From positions 1 to 47,252 of the forward strand of contig JAFSEA010000059.1 of NCBI GenBank assembly GCA_017435965.1: DNA of 47,252 bases. Direction: 5' to 3'. The notes under the pieces were generated by a model. It was given only the letters and a program-made list of their open reading frames with translations. It ran no database searches and was not told where the DNA came from. This document shows positions 10,001-17,555 of this stretch, one piece after another. This DNA comes from Oscillospiraceae bacterium (lineage in GTDB: Bacteria; Bacillota; Clostridia; Oscillospirales; JAAYXM01). The position numbers and the translations under genes are program-made. Position 1 is the stretch's first letter. Every line of letters starts with the position of its first letter.

Positions 10001-10789
10001 ATGTTTACTCCGAAGGAACTTAGGGAAATTAAATTTGACAAAGCGGTTTTCGGTGGATATGATGTGGATGATGTAGATAAGGCGTTTGCATCAATTTCCG
10101 AAGATTACACTACCCTTTTTAAGGAAAATACGGTGCTTAAGAAGAAGCTTAAGCTTCTTGCCGATACTGTTGAGGATTATCGCAGTGTTGATGAGGCAAT
10201 GCGTAAGGCACTTATAACTGCACAAAATATGGCAAATGATATGGTTGCAGAGGCAGAAAAGAAGTGTGCAGATATGCTTGCAAATGCCAATAACAATGCA
10301 ATGGCAAAAGTTTCGGAGCTTTCTGCACTTATACTTGCAGAGGAAAAAAAGCTTGCCGATGCAAAGGCAGGCACAGCTGCATTTGTTGACAATATGATTG
10401 CAATGCTCGCGGCTGAAAGTGAGAAATTTGCAGCTTTGAAGAGTGCCGTGGATGTTCCGGAAACAACTGCTGCTTCCGTTAACAAAGAGCCTGAAAAGCC
10501 GGAAGTTCCCTTTGACACACTTGAGCAGATTTCCAAGTCTCTTGAAGAAAAGGTAAAACAAGAGGAAGAGGAGCTCGGTATGACCGATGCAACAGAGTTT
10601 GAATCTGAGCAGGAGGAAGAGGACGAAGATGCGGATATGAAAAAAGTGTCCGACACGATATCTTTTCCCGATAGTGCTGACGAAGATGATGAAGAGGAAG
10701 TTTTCGAGAAAGAAAACAAGCCGAAGCGTCGCATAGAATTTACGGAACTTAAATTTGGCAAGGATTACGATATTAAAAAGGATAAATAA
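10001..10789 (+). CDS. divIVA: DivIVA family cell division/polarity protein
   Basis: Coiled-coil scaffold that binds curved membrane at poles and septa. The N-terminal membrane-binding domain is clear: FTPKELREIKFDKAVFGGYDVDDVDKAF, matching the family pattern in which a GY turn precedes the coiled coil. A heptad-rich region spans about residues 30-150, with many Ala/Glu/Lys. The tail from about residue 175 is very acidic (EQEEEDEDADMKK) and probably disordered, ending in RRIEFTELKFGKDYD. At 262 residues it is longer than Bacillus DivIVA because of this tail. GAGGTGATGAGG upstream of the ATG serves as ribosome binding site. Confidence 0.9.
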   Translation: MFTPKELREIKFDKAVFGGYDVDDVDKAFASISEDYTTLFKENTVLKKKLKLLADTVEDYRSVDEAMRKALITAQNMANDMVAEAEKKCADMLANANNNAMAKVSELSALILAEEKKLADAKAGTAAFVDNMIAMLAAESEKFAALKSAVDVPETTAASVNKEPEKPEVPFDTLEQISKSLEEKVKQEEEELGMTDATEFESEQEEEDEDADMKKVSDTISFPDSADEDDEEEVFEKENKPKRRIEFTELKFGKDYDIKKDK

Positions 10790-10828
10790 TAACCACAAAA
10801 ATAAAGATATAGCAAGGAGCAATCAGAA

Positions 10829-13603
10829 ATGTCTCAGGATTATAACAGTACAATCAACCTGCCGAAAACGGAGTTTCCGATGCGTGCGGGACTTCCGAAG
10901 CGCGAGCCGGATATGCTCGCAGCTTGGGAAAATGACAACCTTTATGAAAAAATAGTTGAGAAAAATGAGGGAAGACCTCAGTTCATTCTCCACGATGGAC
11001 CTCCATTCTCAAACGGCAGCATTCATATGGGAACAGCTATGAACAAGTGCCTTAAGGACTTTATCGTAAGATATAAGAATATGGCAGGATTCTCTGCTCC
11101 CTATACCCCCGGTTGGGATAACCACGGTATGCCCATTGAGTCTGCCATCATCAAGCAGAACAAGCTTGACCGCAAGCATATGTCCATTCCGGAATTCAGA
11201 AACGCCTGCACAAAGTTTGCAGAAAACTTTGTAGACGTTCAGAGAAATCAGTTCAAGCGTCTCGGCGTTATCGGAGACTGGGAAAAGCCTTATCTCACAA
11301 TGGATCCGAAGTTTGAAGCAGAAGAAGTAAAAATCTTCGGTGAGATGTATAAGAAGGGTTATATCTATAAGGGACTTAAGCCTGTTTATTGGTGTCCCGT
11401 TTGCGAAACTGCTCTTGCAGAAGCGGAGATCGAATATAAAGATGACCCATGTACAACTGTATATGTAAAGTTCAAGGTAAACGATGATCTCGGAAAACTT
11501 TCCGGTATTGACCTTGATAAAACATACTTTGTTATCTGGACAACCACCATTTGGACACTTCCGGGTAACCTTGCTATAGCTCTTAACCCGTCTGAGGAGT
11601 ATGTAATCGCAAAAGCTCCCAACGGAGAGAATTACATTATGGCAGAGGCTCTTGCAAATAAGGTTATGAAAGTCGGTGGCTTTGACAGCTTCGAGGTTAT
11701 TGACCATCATCCGGGTCAGTTCTTCGAGAATATGCTTGCAGACCATCCCTTCCTTCCCAAGACCTCAAGACTCCTTCTTGCTGATTATGTCACGATGGAA
11801 TCCGGTACAGGTTGTGTTCACACAGCTCCAGGCTTTGGTGCAGACGACTATCAGACCTGCCGTCGTTACGGTATGGAAATGGTTGTTCCTGTTGATGATA
11901 CAGGCCGCCACACAGACTACGCAGGGAAGTATGCAGGAATGAAAACAGAGGAATCAAACCCTGTTATTCTTGCAGATATGAAAGAATCGGGCGCACTCTT
12001 TGCTTCCGAGGATATAGTTCACAGCTATCCCCATTGCTGGAGATGTAAGGGCCCCATCATCTTCCGTGCAACAGATCAGTGGTTCTGCTCTGTTGATGCA
12101 TTCAAGGATGAGGCTGTTGCAGCATGTAATGATGTTCAATGGTTCCCCGAATGGGGCTATGACCGCATCGTATCAATGGTACGTGAGCGTGCGGACTGGT
12201 GTATTTCCCGTCAGCGTCATTGGGGTCTTCCCATTCCCGTATTCTACTGCGAGGATTGTGAAAAGCCGATATGTGATGATGCAACAATCGAGAAGATTTC
12301 AAAAATCTTTGGCGAAAAGGGATCAAACGCATGGTTTGAAATGGAAGTTTCAGACCTCTTGCCGGAAGGATATACCTGCCCCCATTGCGGCGGCACTCAC
12401 TTCTTCAAGGAAACAGATACCCTTGACGGTTGGTTCGATTCAGGTTCTACCCACATCGCATCTATGGAGCTTGATTCACCCAAGTGCTGGCCGGCAGACC
12501 TCTATCTTGAAGGTGCAGACCAGTATCGCGGATGGTTCCAGTCCTCGCTTCTCACAGCTGTTGCTCTTCGCGGCAAAGCTCCTTACCGTCAGGTTCTCAC
12601 CCACGGCTGGACTGTTGACGGCGAGGGCAAGGCAATGCATAAGTCTCTCGGCAACGGCGTAGCACCTGAAGAGATTATTGATAAGTATGGTGCAGACGTT
12701 CTCCGTCTCTGGGCGGCATCTGCCGATTACCGTCAGGATATGCGTTGCTCCGATGCAATATTCAAACAGCTCTCGGATACTTATCTCAAGATAAGAAATA
12801 CATCCAGATACATTCTCGGAAACCTCAATGGTTTTGATCCCAATAAGTGCGTTGCATACGATGACCTTTGCGAAATGGATAAGTGGGCACTTTCACGTCT
12901 CAACACACTCGTAAAGCGTTGTATCGAGGCATATGATAAGTATGAGTTCTACACGGTAGTTCACGCTGTTCATAACTTCTGCGTTGTTGATATGTCAAAC
13001 TTCTACCTCGATGTTATCAAGGACAGACTCTATTGCGATGGCGTTGACAGCGCTTCCCGTCGCGGAGCACAGACTGTTATTTACAGAATTCTCGATAGCC
13101 TTGTACGAATTCTTTCTCCGATTCTTGCTTTCACAAGCGATGAAATCTGGAAGGCAATGCCTCACCACGATGGAGTTCGCCTTGAGAATGCGGCACTTAA
13201 TGATGTACCGGCAGTTGATGAGAAGATTCTTGATGCAGAGCTTGAAAAGAAGTGGGAGCGCATAGCAGCACTCCGTGATACTGTAAACCGTTCTCTTGAA
13301 GCAGCGCGTGCTGCAAAGGAAATCGGTAAGTCTCTTGAGGCTTCGGTTGAGATTTCTGCAAACGGCGAGGTCTATGACTTCATCACAGGAATCCCCGGAC
13401 TTGATAAGCTCTTTATCGTTTCTGCAGTTTCTGTTGCAAAGGATGAAAGTCTTGGTGCAACTCTTGAAGATATCGCAGTTAAGATTTCAAAGGCAGAGGG
13501 TGTGAAGTGTCCCCGTTGCTGGACTTTCTCTAAGGAAGCAGGAACAGATGCAGAGCATCCCGAGCTTTGCCCGAGATGTACGGCGGTTGTTAAAAACGCA
13601 TGA
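10829..13603 (+). CDS. ileS: isoleucine-tRNA ligase IleS
   Basis: Charges tRNA-Ile with isoleucine and edits valine. It is 924 residues, the class Ia IleS size. The HIGH-type motif reads GPPFSNGSIHMGTAMNK, and the CP1 editing domain follows with TTIWTLPGNLAIALN. The KMSKS position reads GKAMHKSLGN, a variant loop. The C-terminal zinc motif is CPRCWTF...ELCPRC. Only 39 nt separate it from divIVA, which leaves no room for a T-box leader, so it seems to be expressed from the upstream operon. The last four bases (ATGA) overlap the lspA start. Confidence 0.97.
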   Translation: MSQDYNSTINLPKTEFPMRAGLPKREPDMLAAWENDNLYEKIVEKNEGRPQFILHDGPPFSNGSIHMGTAMNKCLKDFIVRYKNMAGFSAPYTPGWDNHGMPIESAIIKQNKLDRKHMSIPEFRNACTKFAENFVDVQRNQFKRLGVIGDWEKPYLTMDPKFEAEEVKIFGEMYKKGYIYKGLKPVYWCPVCETALAEAEIEYKDDPCTTVYVKFKVNDDLGKLSGIDLDKTYFVIWTTTIWTLPGNLAIALNPSEEYVIAKAPNGENYIMAEALANKVMKVGGFDSFEVIDHHPGQFFENMLADHPFLPKTSRLLLADYVTMESGTGCVHTAPGFGADDYQTCRRYGMEMVVPVDDTGRHTDYAGKYAGMKTEESNPVILADMKESGALFASEDIVHSYPHCWRCKGPIIFRATDQWFCSVDAFKDEAVAACNDVQWFPEWGYDRIVSMVRERADWCISRQRHWGLPIPVFYCEDCEKPICDDATIEKISKIFGEKGSNAWFEMEVSDLLPEGYTCPHCGGTHFFKETDTLDGWFDSGSTHIASMELDSPKCWPADLYLEGADQYRGWFQSSLLTAVALRGKAPYRQVLTHGWTVDGEGKAMHKSLGNGVAPEEIIDKYGADVLRLWAASADYRQDMRCSDAIFKQLSDTYLKIRNTSRYILGNLNGFDPNKCVAYDDLCEMDKWALSRLNTLVKRCIEAYDKYEFYTVVHAVHNFCVVDMSNFYLDVIKDRLYCDGVDSASRRGAQTVIYRILDSLVRILSPILAFTSDEIWKAMPHHDGVRLENAALNDVPAVDEKILDAELEKKWERIAALRDTVNRSLEAARAAKEIGKSLEASVEISANGEVYDFITGIPGLDKLFIVSAVSVAKDESLGATLEDIAVKISKAEGVKCPRCWTFSKEAGTDAEHPELCPRCTAVVKNA

Positions 13604-14118
13604 GACGAGAGAAAAGACTGGAAGTAATGCAAATTGCATCCGTGGTGCTTCTCATAGTGCTTGATCAGCTTACAAAGCTTTGGGCAGTAAAATCACTTCT
13701 GCCAATAAAGCGTTTTCCGATAATAGACGGAGTGTTCAGCTTGAACTTTGTGGAGAATACGGGCGCAGCATTTTCCATGCTTGAAGGGAAAACTATTTTT
13801 CTGACGGTTATACCTTTGCTTGCGTGTGTCGCAATCGTGTATGTACTGGCAACCAAGAAAGTGAAACCTAAAGTTGGAAGTTGGGGACTTTGTCTTATTC
13901 TTGCAGGCGCTTTGGGAAACATTATTGATCGTATTTTCCGTGGCGCAGTTGTTGATATGCTCGATTTTGAACTTATCAATTTCCCCGTGTTCAACGTTGC
14001 GGATATTGCGGTTACAATTGGTGCAGTACTGTTCTTTATTTACATTCTGTTCCTTTATGACGATAAGGCGGAAAAGAAAGATGGAAAAAACTTGCCTGAT
14101 GGCGGAGAAGAGCGATGA
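13600..14118 (+). CDS. lspA: lipoprotein signal peptidase LspA
   Basis: Aspartic membrane protease that cleaves the signal peptide of diacylglyceryl-modified prolipoproteins. Four hydrophobic segments are visible. Family motifs are NFVENTGAAFSML, ALGNIIDRIFRGAVVDML and FPVFNVADIAVTIG. The catalytic pair is expected to be D119 (VVDML) and D135 (FNVAD). The length of 172 residues is normal. Start and ileS stop overlap as ATGA, indicating translational coupling. A likely client, the small lipoprotein at 16144-16467, is in this window. Confidence 0.96.
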   Translation: MRREKRLEVMQIASVVLLIVLDQLTKLWAVKSLLPIKRFPIIDGVFSLNFVENTGAAFSMLEGKTIFLTVIPLLACVAIVYVLATKKVKPKVGSWGLCLILAGALGNIIDRIFRGAVVDMLDFELINFPVFNVADIAVTIGAVLFFIYILFLYDDKAEKKDGKNLPDGGEER

Positions 14119-14980
14119 GGGTACAAGGCTTGATGTCTTCATCGCAACTAAACTTAATATAACAAGAAACGCCGCAGCGGCCCTCATTGAGGGCGGCGGC
14201 GTTTCCGCGCTTAAAAAGAATTACAAGGTACGAGAGGGAGACTCTATTGAAGTGGTGCTTCCCGAGCTTCGTGAAATTGACGTTGAGGCTCAGGATATAC
14301 CGCTTGACATTGTTTATGAAGATAGTGACCTCTTGGTTATTAACAAGGCAAGAGGAATGGTTGTGCATCCTGCCGCAGGAAACTGGGACGGAACATTGGT
14401 CAACGCTCTTATGTATCATTGCGGCGATGACCTTTCGGGGATAAACGGTGTCCTTCGCCCGGGGATTGTTCACAGACTTGATAAGGACACAAGCGGGGTT
14501 ATGCTTGTTGCAAAAAGCGATATTTCACACAACAGCCTTGCAGAGCAGATAAAGGAGCATACCGTAAGGCGTGAATATCGCACGATTGTTATCGGAAATC
14601 TTCGTGATGATGAAGGAACGATTTCTGCGCCAATCGGTCGTCATAAAACCGACAGAAAGAAAATGGCAGTAACGGAGAACAATTCAAAGGATGCAACCAC
14701 TCATTACAAAGTTATTGAGAGATATCCGGGTTTTACATATGTTTCCTGCCTTCTTGAAACGGGGAGAACGCATCAGATAAGAGTGCATATGTCCCATATC
14801 GGACACCCTGTGATCGGAGACAGAATTTATGGCGCAAGGGATAAGCTCGGCATAGAAGGGCAATGTCTTCATTCAAAAAATGTAACCTTTGTTCATCCGA
14901 GATCGGGTGAAGAAAGGTATTTTGAAACAGAGCTTCCGGATTATTTTGAAAACATTCTGCGAAAGCTTCGTGCAAAGTGA
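14081..14980 (+). CDS. rluD: RluA family pseudouridine synthase (RluD-like)
   Basis: Isomerises uridines to pseudouridine in large-subunit rRNA; the exact sites cannot be read from sequence. An N-terminal S4 RNA-binding domain (TRLDVFIATKLNITRNAAAALIEGG) is followed by the catalytic domain. The catalytic Asp is D134 in VHRLDKDTSGVMLVAK, and GRTHQIRVHMSHIGHPVIGD follows. I place the start at ATG 14081 because AAGGCGG lies about 9 nt upstream and the S4 domain starts soon after. The open frame further upstream just runs through lspA. The gene overlaps lspA by 38 bases. Confidence 0.93.
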   Translation: MEKTCLMAEKSDEGTRLDVFIATKLNITRNAAAALIEGGGVSALKKNYKVREGDSIEVVLPELREIDVEAQDIPLDIVYEDSDLLVINKARGMVVHPAAGNWDGTLVNALMYHCGDDLSGINGVLRPGIVHRLDKDTSGVMLVAKSDISHNSLAEQIKEHTVRREYRTIVIGNLRDDEGTISAPIGRHKTDRKKMAVTENNSKDATTHYKVIERYPGFTYVSCLLETGRTHQIRVHMSHIGHPVIGDRIYGARDKLGIEGQCLHSKNVTFVHPRSGEERYFETELPDYFENILRKLRAK

Positions 14981-14992
14981 GGGATAAAGCTT

Positions 14993-15277
14993 ATGTATCT
15001 TATAATTCCATATGCCATATGGAATGCGATAGTATTTCTTATTTATGGCATAGATAAACATAAGGCAAAGGCGAATGGTTGGCGTATTCCCGAAAAAACA
15101 TTGATAATGTGCGCTGTTCTTCTCGGTGCAGTTGGCGCATATGCCGGAATGGAGATTTTTCGCCATAAAACAAAGCATATAATGTTCAAAATTCTGATTC
15201 CTATTCTTGCGGTGGTAAATGTCGCACTCCTCATAGCTTTCGGAATTGCTCCCGAAAAGCTTAAAGCGATATTTTGA
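14993..15277 (+). CDS. DUF1294 family membrane protein
   Basis: Small integral membrane protein of 94 residues. The pattern of an N-terminal helix, then YGIDKHKAKANGWRIPEKTL, a second helix with GAVGAYAGMEIFRHKTKH, then a third helix matches DUF1294. The DKxKAxxxxWRIPE and RHKT(K)H motifs are the family hallmarks. Function is unknown. It follows rluD by 12 nt and appears to be the last gene of the housekeeping run, since a new promoter starts 5 nt after its stop. No clear terminator is seen before that promoter. Confidence 0.85.
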   Translation: MYLIIPYAIWNAIVFLIYGIDKHKAKANGWRIPEKTLIMCAVLLGAVGAYAGMEIFRHKTKHIMFKILIPILAVVNVALLIAFGIAPEKLKAIF

Positions 15278-15281
15278 TAAC

Positions 15282-15310
15282 TTGACAAGAAACTGATTTA
15301 GGTATATAAT
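15282..15310 (+). promoter_or_regulatory. sigma-A promoter of the thiamine transporter gene
   Basis: Perfect consensus: TTGACA at 15282-15287 and TATAAT at 15305-15310 with a 17-nt spacer. It lies directly upstream of the TPP riboswitch, so expression is probably strong by default and set by the riboswitch. Confidence 0.92.
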
Positions 15311-15324
15311 ACAATCACAACTTA

Positions 15325-15412
15325 ATAGGGGAGCTGAGTGTGACTTGGCTGAGAGAGGGTAGAAAGCCCGAAACCCGTGAACCTGATGCGGATAATGCCG
15401 ACGTAGGAAATG
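15325..15412 (+). ncRNA. TPP riboswitch (THI element)
   Basis: Thiamine-pyrophosphate-binding leader RNA. It starts with the P1/P2 strand AGGGGAGC. The conserved CTGAGA is at 15349-15354, and the P2/P4 signature ACCTGAT followed by GGATAATGCC and ACGTAGGAA runs through 15409. The variable P3 arm (GGGTAGAAAGCCC) is short. It is followed by a terminator hairpin and then thiT, which fits transcription attenuation when TPP is abundant. Confidence 0.96.
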
Positions 15413-15431
15413 TTTTTTAGTTTAGTATCAT

Positions 15432-15467
15432 AAACACGTTTTGCAAATGTCGCAAAACGTGTTTTTT
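15432..15467 (+). terminator. riboswitch expression-platform terminator
   Basis: Intrinsic terminator: AAACACGTTTTGC (15432-15444), a 7-nt loop, GCAAAACGTGTTT (15452-15464) and a T run to 15467. It is placed between the TPP aptamer and thiT, so it is the probable off-state structure of the riboswitch. Confidence 0.9.
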
Positions 15468-15487
15468 ACATTTGAAGGAGCGATAAT

Positions 15488-16048
15488 ATGGAAATTAAGA
15501 AGAAAACGAGAATGCTCACCGAATGTGCAGTTATGCTCTCAATTGCAACTGTACTGTCATTTATAAAAATCTTTGAATCTCCCTTCGGTGGTTCTGTAAC
15601 TTTGGGAAGTATGGTACCTCTTGTTGTTTTGAGTGTGCATATAAAGGAATTTAAATGGGCATCTCTTGCCTGCTTTGCCTATGCCCTTATCCAGATGCTT
15701 TTTGGGTTTTATGCACCGCCTGCGGCAAATGTTATCAGGTTCATTGCCGTGGTGATGCTTGACTATGTTGTGGCATTCGGAGTTATCTGTCTTGCAAATC
15801 CGGTTTCAAAGATGTTTGAAAATAAGATAATCGGAGTGTCGGCAGGTGCATTCATAGCTTGCGTTCTTCGCTTTTTCTGCCACTTTACCACGGGAATACT
15901 TATCTGGGATTCCTACGCACCGGAAGGCACTCCCGTATGGATGTATTCCCTTATCTATAACGGCGGATATATGCTTCCCGAGCTTGTTATAACGGTGGTT
16001 CTCTCCGCTGTGCTCTATACGGTAATTGAAAAGAAATCAAAAGCTTAA
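15488..16048 (+). CDS. thiT: thiamine transporter ThiT (ECF S component)
   Basis: Substrate-binding membrane subunit of an energy-coupling-factor transporter for thiamine; the shared EcfA/EcfT module is not in this window. It has 186 residues and about six hydrophobic helices. Family features include FGGSVTLGSMVPLV, FGFYAPPA, the ligand-side GILIWDSYAPEG, and the C-terminal YSLIYNGGYMLPELV (usually NGSYMLPE). GAAGGAG lies 7 nt before the ATG. Control by the upstream TPP riboswitch strongly supports thiamine as substrate. Confidence 0.95.
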   Translation: MEIKKKTRMLTECAVMLSIATVLSFIKIFESPFGGSVTLGSMVPLVVLSVHIKEFKWASLACFAYALIQMLFGFYAPPAANVIRFIAVVMLDYVVAFGVICLANPVSKMFENKIIGVSAGAFIACVLRFFCHFTTGILIWDSYAPEGTPVWMYSLIYNGGYMLPELVITVVLSAVLYTVIEKKSKA

Positions 16049-16094
16049 ACCTTTTTGCAATGTCACTCCTGCTACCTTCCATACAAGATTACGA

Positions 16095-16129
16095 AAAAGC
16101 CATCTGTGAATAATACGCAGATGGCTTTT
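16095..16129. terminator. bidirectional terminator between thiT and the lipoprotein gene
   Basis: Perfect 12-bp stem AAAAGCCATCTG (16095-16106) and CAGATGGCTTTT (16118-16129) with an 11-nt loop. It has T/A-rich flanks on both strands and lies between convergent genes. Confidence 0.88.
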
Positions 16130-16143
16130 ATGTAATGTAACAT

Positions 16144-16467
16144 TTAATCTATAATGCAGGAATCAATTTTGTATTCTTCGTTATTTTCGCCTCTTGTTGT
16201 GAATTTTACTGTGTAATTACTTCTTGCTGTGGCACCGAAACTATTCTGAGCATCAACCCAACCGCTGACTGTCCAGGAGTTTCCGGAGTTTGAAATGGAT
16301 GTTTCGCTACGAGATGAAAAATCGGCAGTTGAGGGGGATTTTAATCTTTGTTCAACTGCGTTCTCTGCGATTGACATTGCGTCATATTCGTCAAATTTAT
16401 GTTCACCGCAGGCAGAAAAAGAAAATACAAGGATAAAGACAAAAAGTAAAGAAATAAGACGTTTCAT
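16144..16467 (-). CDS. small putative lipoprotein
   Basis: 107-residue exported protein. The signal peptide MKRLISLLFVFILVFSFSAC ends in a lipobox-like FSAC with C20 as lipidation site. The mature part has an N-terminal helix with NAVEQRLKSPSTADF, a motif I associate with small secreted or lipoprotein domains of unknown function, followed by beta-rich sequence (NSWTVSGWVDAQNSFG, NYTVKFTT). AAGGAG lies 11 nt upstream of the ATG. It is 36 nt downstream of the membrane/Cys-rich gene in the same direction, so they probably form an operon. No function is assigned. Confidence 0.75.
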   Translation of the reverse strand: MKRLISLLFVFILVFSFSACGEHKFDEYDAMSIAENAVEQRLKSPSTADFSSRSETSISNSGNSWTVSGWVDAQNSFGATARSNYTVKFTTRGENNEEYKIDSCIID

Positions 16468-16503
16468 AATTGATATGCTCCTTTTTGGTAATTGTTTTGT
16501 GTT

Positions 16504-17031
16504 TTATTTTATAGCATCTTTAATACATGACATACAATACATCGCATCTCCGTCTATGTATTTACCACATTCACCGCAACAGTTGGAATGGGATGTACAG
16601 CAGTTTGTATCACCGGAACTTGCGATTTTTTTATTGCAACCGGAAACAACGCAGACTGTATCCGGAGTACCGTATGCATTGGAAAAACTTGAAGAGGCTG
16701 CTCCGGAACCGGAAGAAGTGGATTGTGAGTCCGTGGACGCAACGGAAAGAAGATTATAAAACACTATCGCACATATAACAAAAAAAGCGGCGAAGAGTAT
16801 GGAGAATACAACTTTTATTACGGTGTTGTTGAGTTGTTCGTTGTATTCTCCCGTATATGCAGAATGGATGCTGGCAAATGTATTGGAAATAGCAAAAGCG
16901 AGAAGAATTACCGAGACAAACAGACTTACGCCACCCCATATGGCATCGGAAGTGTCCGGGTTTTCGCTGAGACCGAAAAGTTTACTGCAGCCATACCAAG
17001 CGGCAGTCCCACCGAGAGCAAATGTTACCAC
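16504..17031 (-). CDS. two-TM membrane protein with Cys-rich C-terminal tail (probable 5' frame break)
   Basis: Protein of unknown function, 175 residues from GTG 17031. Two hydrophobic helices lie at about residues 35-55 and 72-95, followed by a Ser/Gly-rich linker. The C-terminal region has CVVSGC, CC, CCGEC and YCMSC, likely a zinc ribbon. The natural start seems to be an ATG at 17069 with a strong GGGGGGTGA site 7 nt upstream, but that frame reads MKKG then stop. One extra A in the six-A run (17061-17066) would join it to VSKADIIANVVTFALGG. So the gene is either frameshifted, read by -1 slippage at AAAAAAG, or started at the weaker GTG. Confidence 0.65.
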   Translation of the reverse strand: MVTFALGGTAAWYGCSKLFGLSENPDTSDAIWGGVSLFVSVILLAFAISNTFASIHSAYTGEYNEQLNNTVIKVVFSILFAAFFVICAIVFYNLLSVASTDSQSTSSGSGAASSSFSNAYGTPDTVCVVSGCNKKIASSGDTNCCTSHSNCCGECGKYIDGDAMYCMSCIKDAIK

Positions 17032-17179
17032 GTTTGCAATTATGTCTGCTTTACTTACCCTTTTTTCATAAGTTCACCCCCCTCTTCGATTTGTGTTCAG
17101 CTCACGAAGTTTCAAATTATGACAATTATAACACCAAAAAGACAAAAAGTCAAGTGTTTGCGCGAAAAAAACAGCATGA

Positions 17180-17223
17180 GCTATAATGCGTTTGCACTTA
17201 TATAGGTGCAAATACATTATAGC
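17180..17223. promoter_or_regulatory. inverted repeat between divergent HTH and membrane-protein genes (candidate operator)
   Basis: Arms GCTATAATGCGTTTGCAC (17180-17197) and GTGCAAATACATTATAGC (17206-17223) match as an inverted repeat at 16 of 18 positions, with an 8-nt spacer. Each arm includes a TATAAT reading inward and a GTGCAAA half-site. A third GTGCAAA is at 17264-17270, beside the ribosome binding site of the HTH gene. The position suggests autoregulation by the HTH protein; this is inference. Confidence 0.6.
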
Positions 17224-17280
17224 ATTAGAATATAATAACGTCAAGAACTTTGTTCTTATTTGAGTGCAAAGGGTGATGTT

Positions 17281-17517
17281 GTGAATAAAGAAATTGAGAA
17301 AAAAGTTGGAAATAATATTCGCATAATAAGAGAAAAAAAGAATATGACTCAGGATGTTCTTGCATCAAAGCTTCAGCTTTCAGGCTGTGACATAACAAGA
17401 AGTGCTGTTGCAAAAATAGAAGTGGGGCAAAGGCATCTTTATCCCGATGAAATCATTTTGATTAAGGAGATTTTAAATACTGACTTTAATTCTATATTCT
17501 ATGGAGAAGATAAGTAA
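17281..17517 (+). CDS. XRE-family HTH transcriptional regulator (small)
   Basis: A 78-residue stand-alone helix-turn-helix protein. VGNNIRIIREKKNMTQDVLASKLQ is the first half of an HTH_3 domain, and ITRSAVAKIEVGQRHLYPDEIILI the recognition helix and following turn. No ligand domain is present. I choose GTG 17281 because AAGGGTGAT (17269-17276) is placed as a ribosome binding site; a TTG at 17260 is the upstream alternative. It is divergent from the two membrane/lipoprotein genes across an inverted repeat, so it may control them and itself. Confidence 0.82.
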   Translation: MNKEIEKKVGNNIRIIREKKNMTQDVLASKLQLSGCDITRSAVAKIEVGQRHLYPDEIILIKEILNTDFNSIFYGEDK

Positions 17518-17519
17518 AA

Positions 17520-17550
17520 GAGAAGCTGTGATTTTTACAGCTTCTCTCTT
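17520..17550. terminator. terminator between HTH gene and stalk-domain gene
   Basis: Stem GAGAAGCTGT (17520-17529) / ACAGCTTCTC (17537-17546) with a 7-nt loop, lying between convergent genes. T-rich stretches follow on both strands but neither is a long uniform U run. Confidence 0.75.
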
Positions 17551-17555
17551 AAATT

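Noticed and set aside
10091-10822. Minus-strand open frames opposite divIVA
   Set aside because: Low-complexity Phe/Leu/Cys or Ser-rich products that mirror the Glu/Lys/Ala-rich divIVA coding strand.
10790-10828. T-box leader before ileS
   Set aside because: Only 39 nt separate divIVA and ileS, far too short for a T-box.
13874-14080. Upstream extension of the rluD frame inside lspA
   Set aside because: The translation is hydrophobic low-meaning sequence read out of frame through lspA. The S4 domain and ribosome binding site place the start at 14081.
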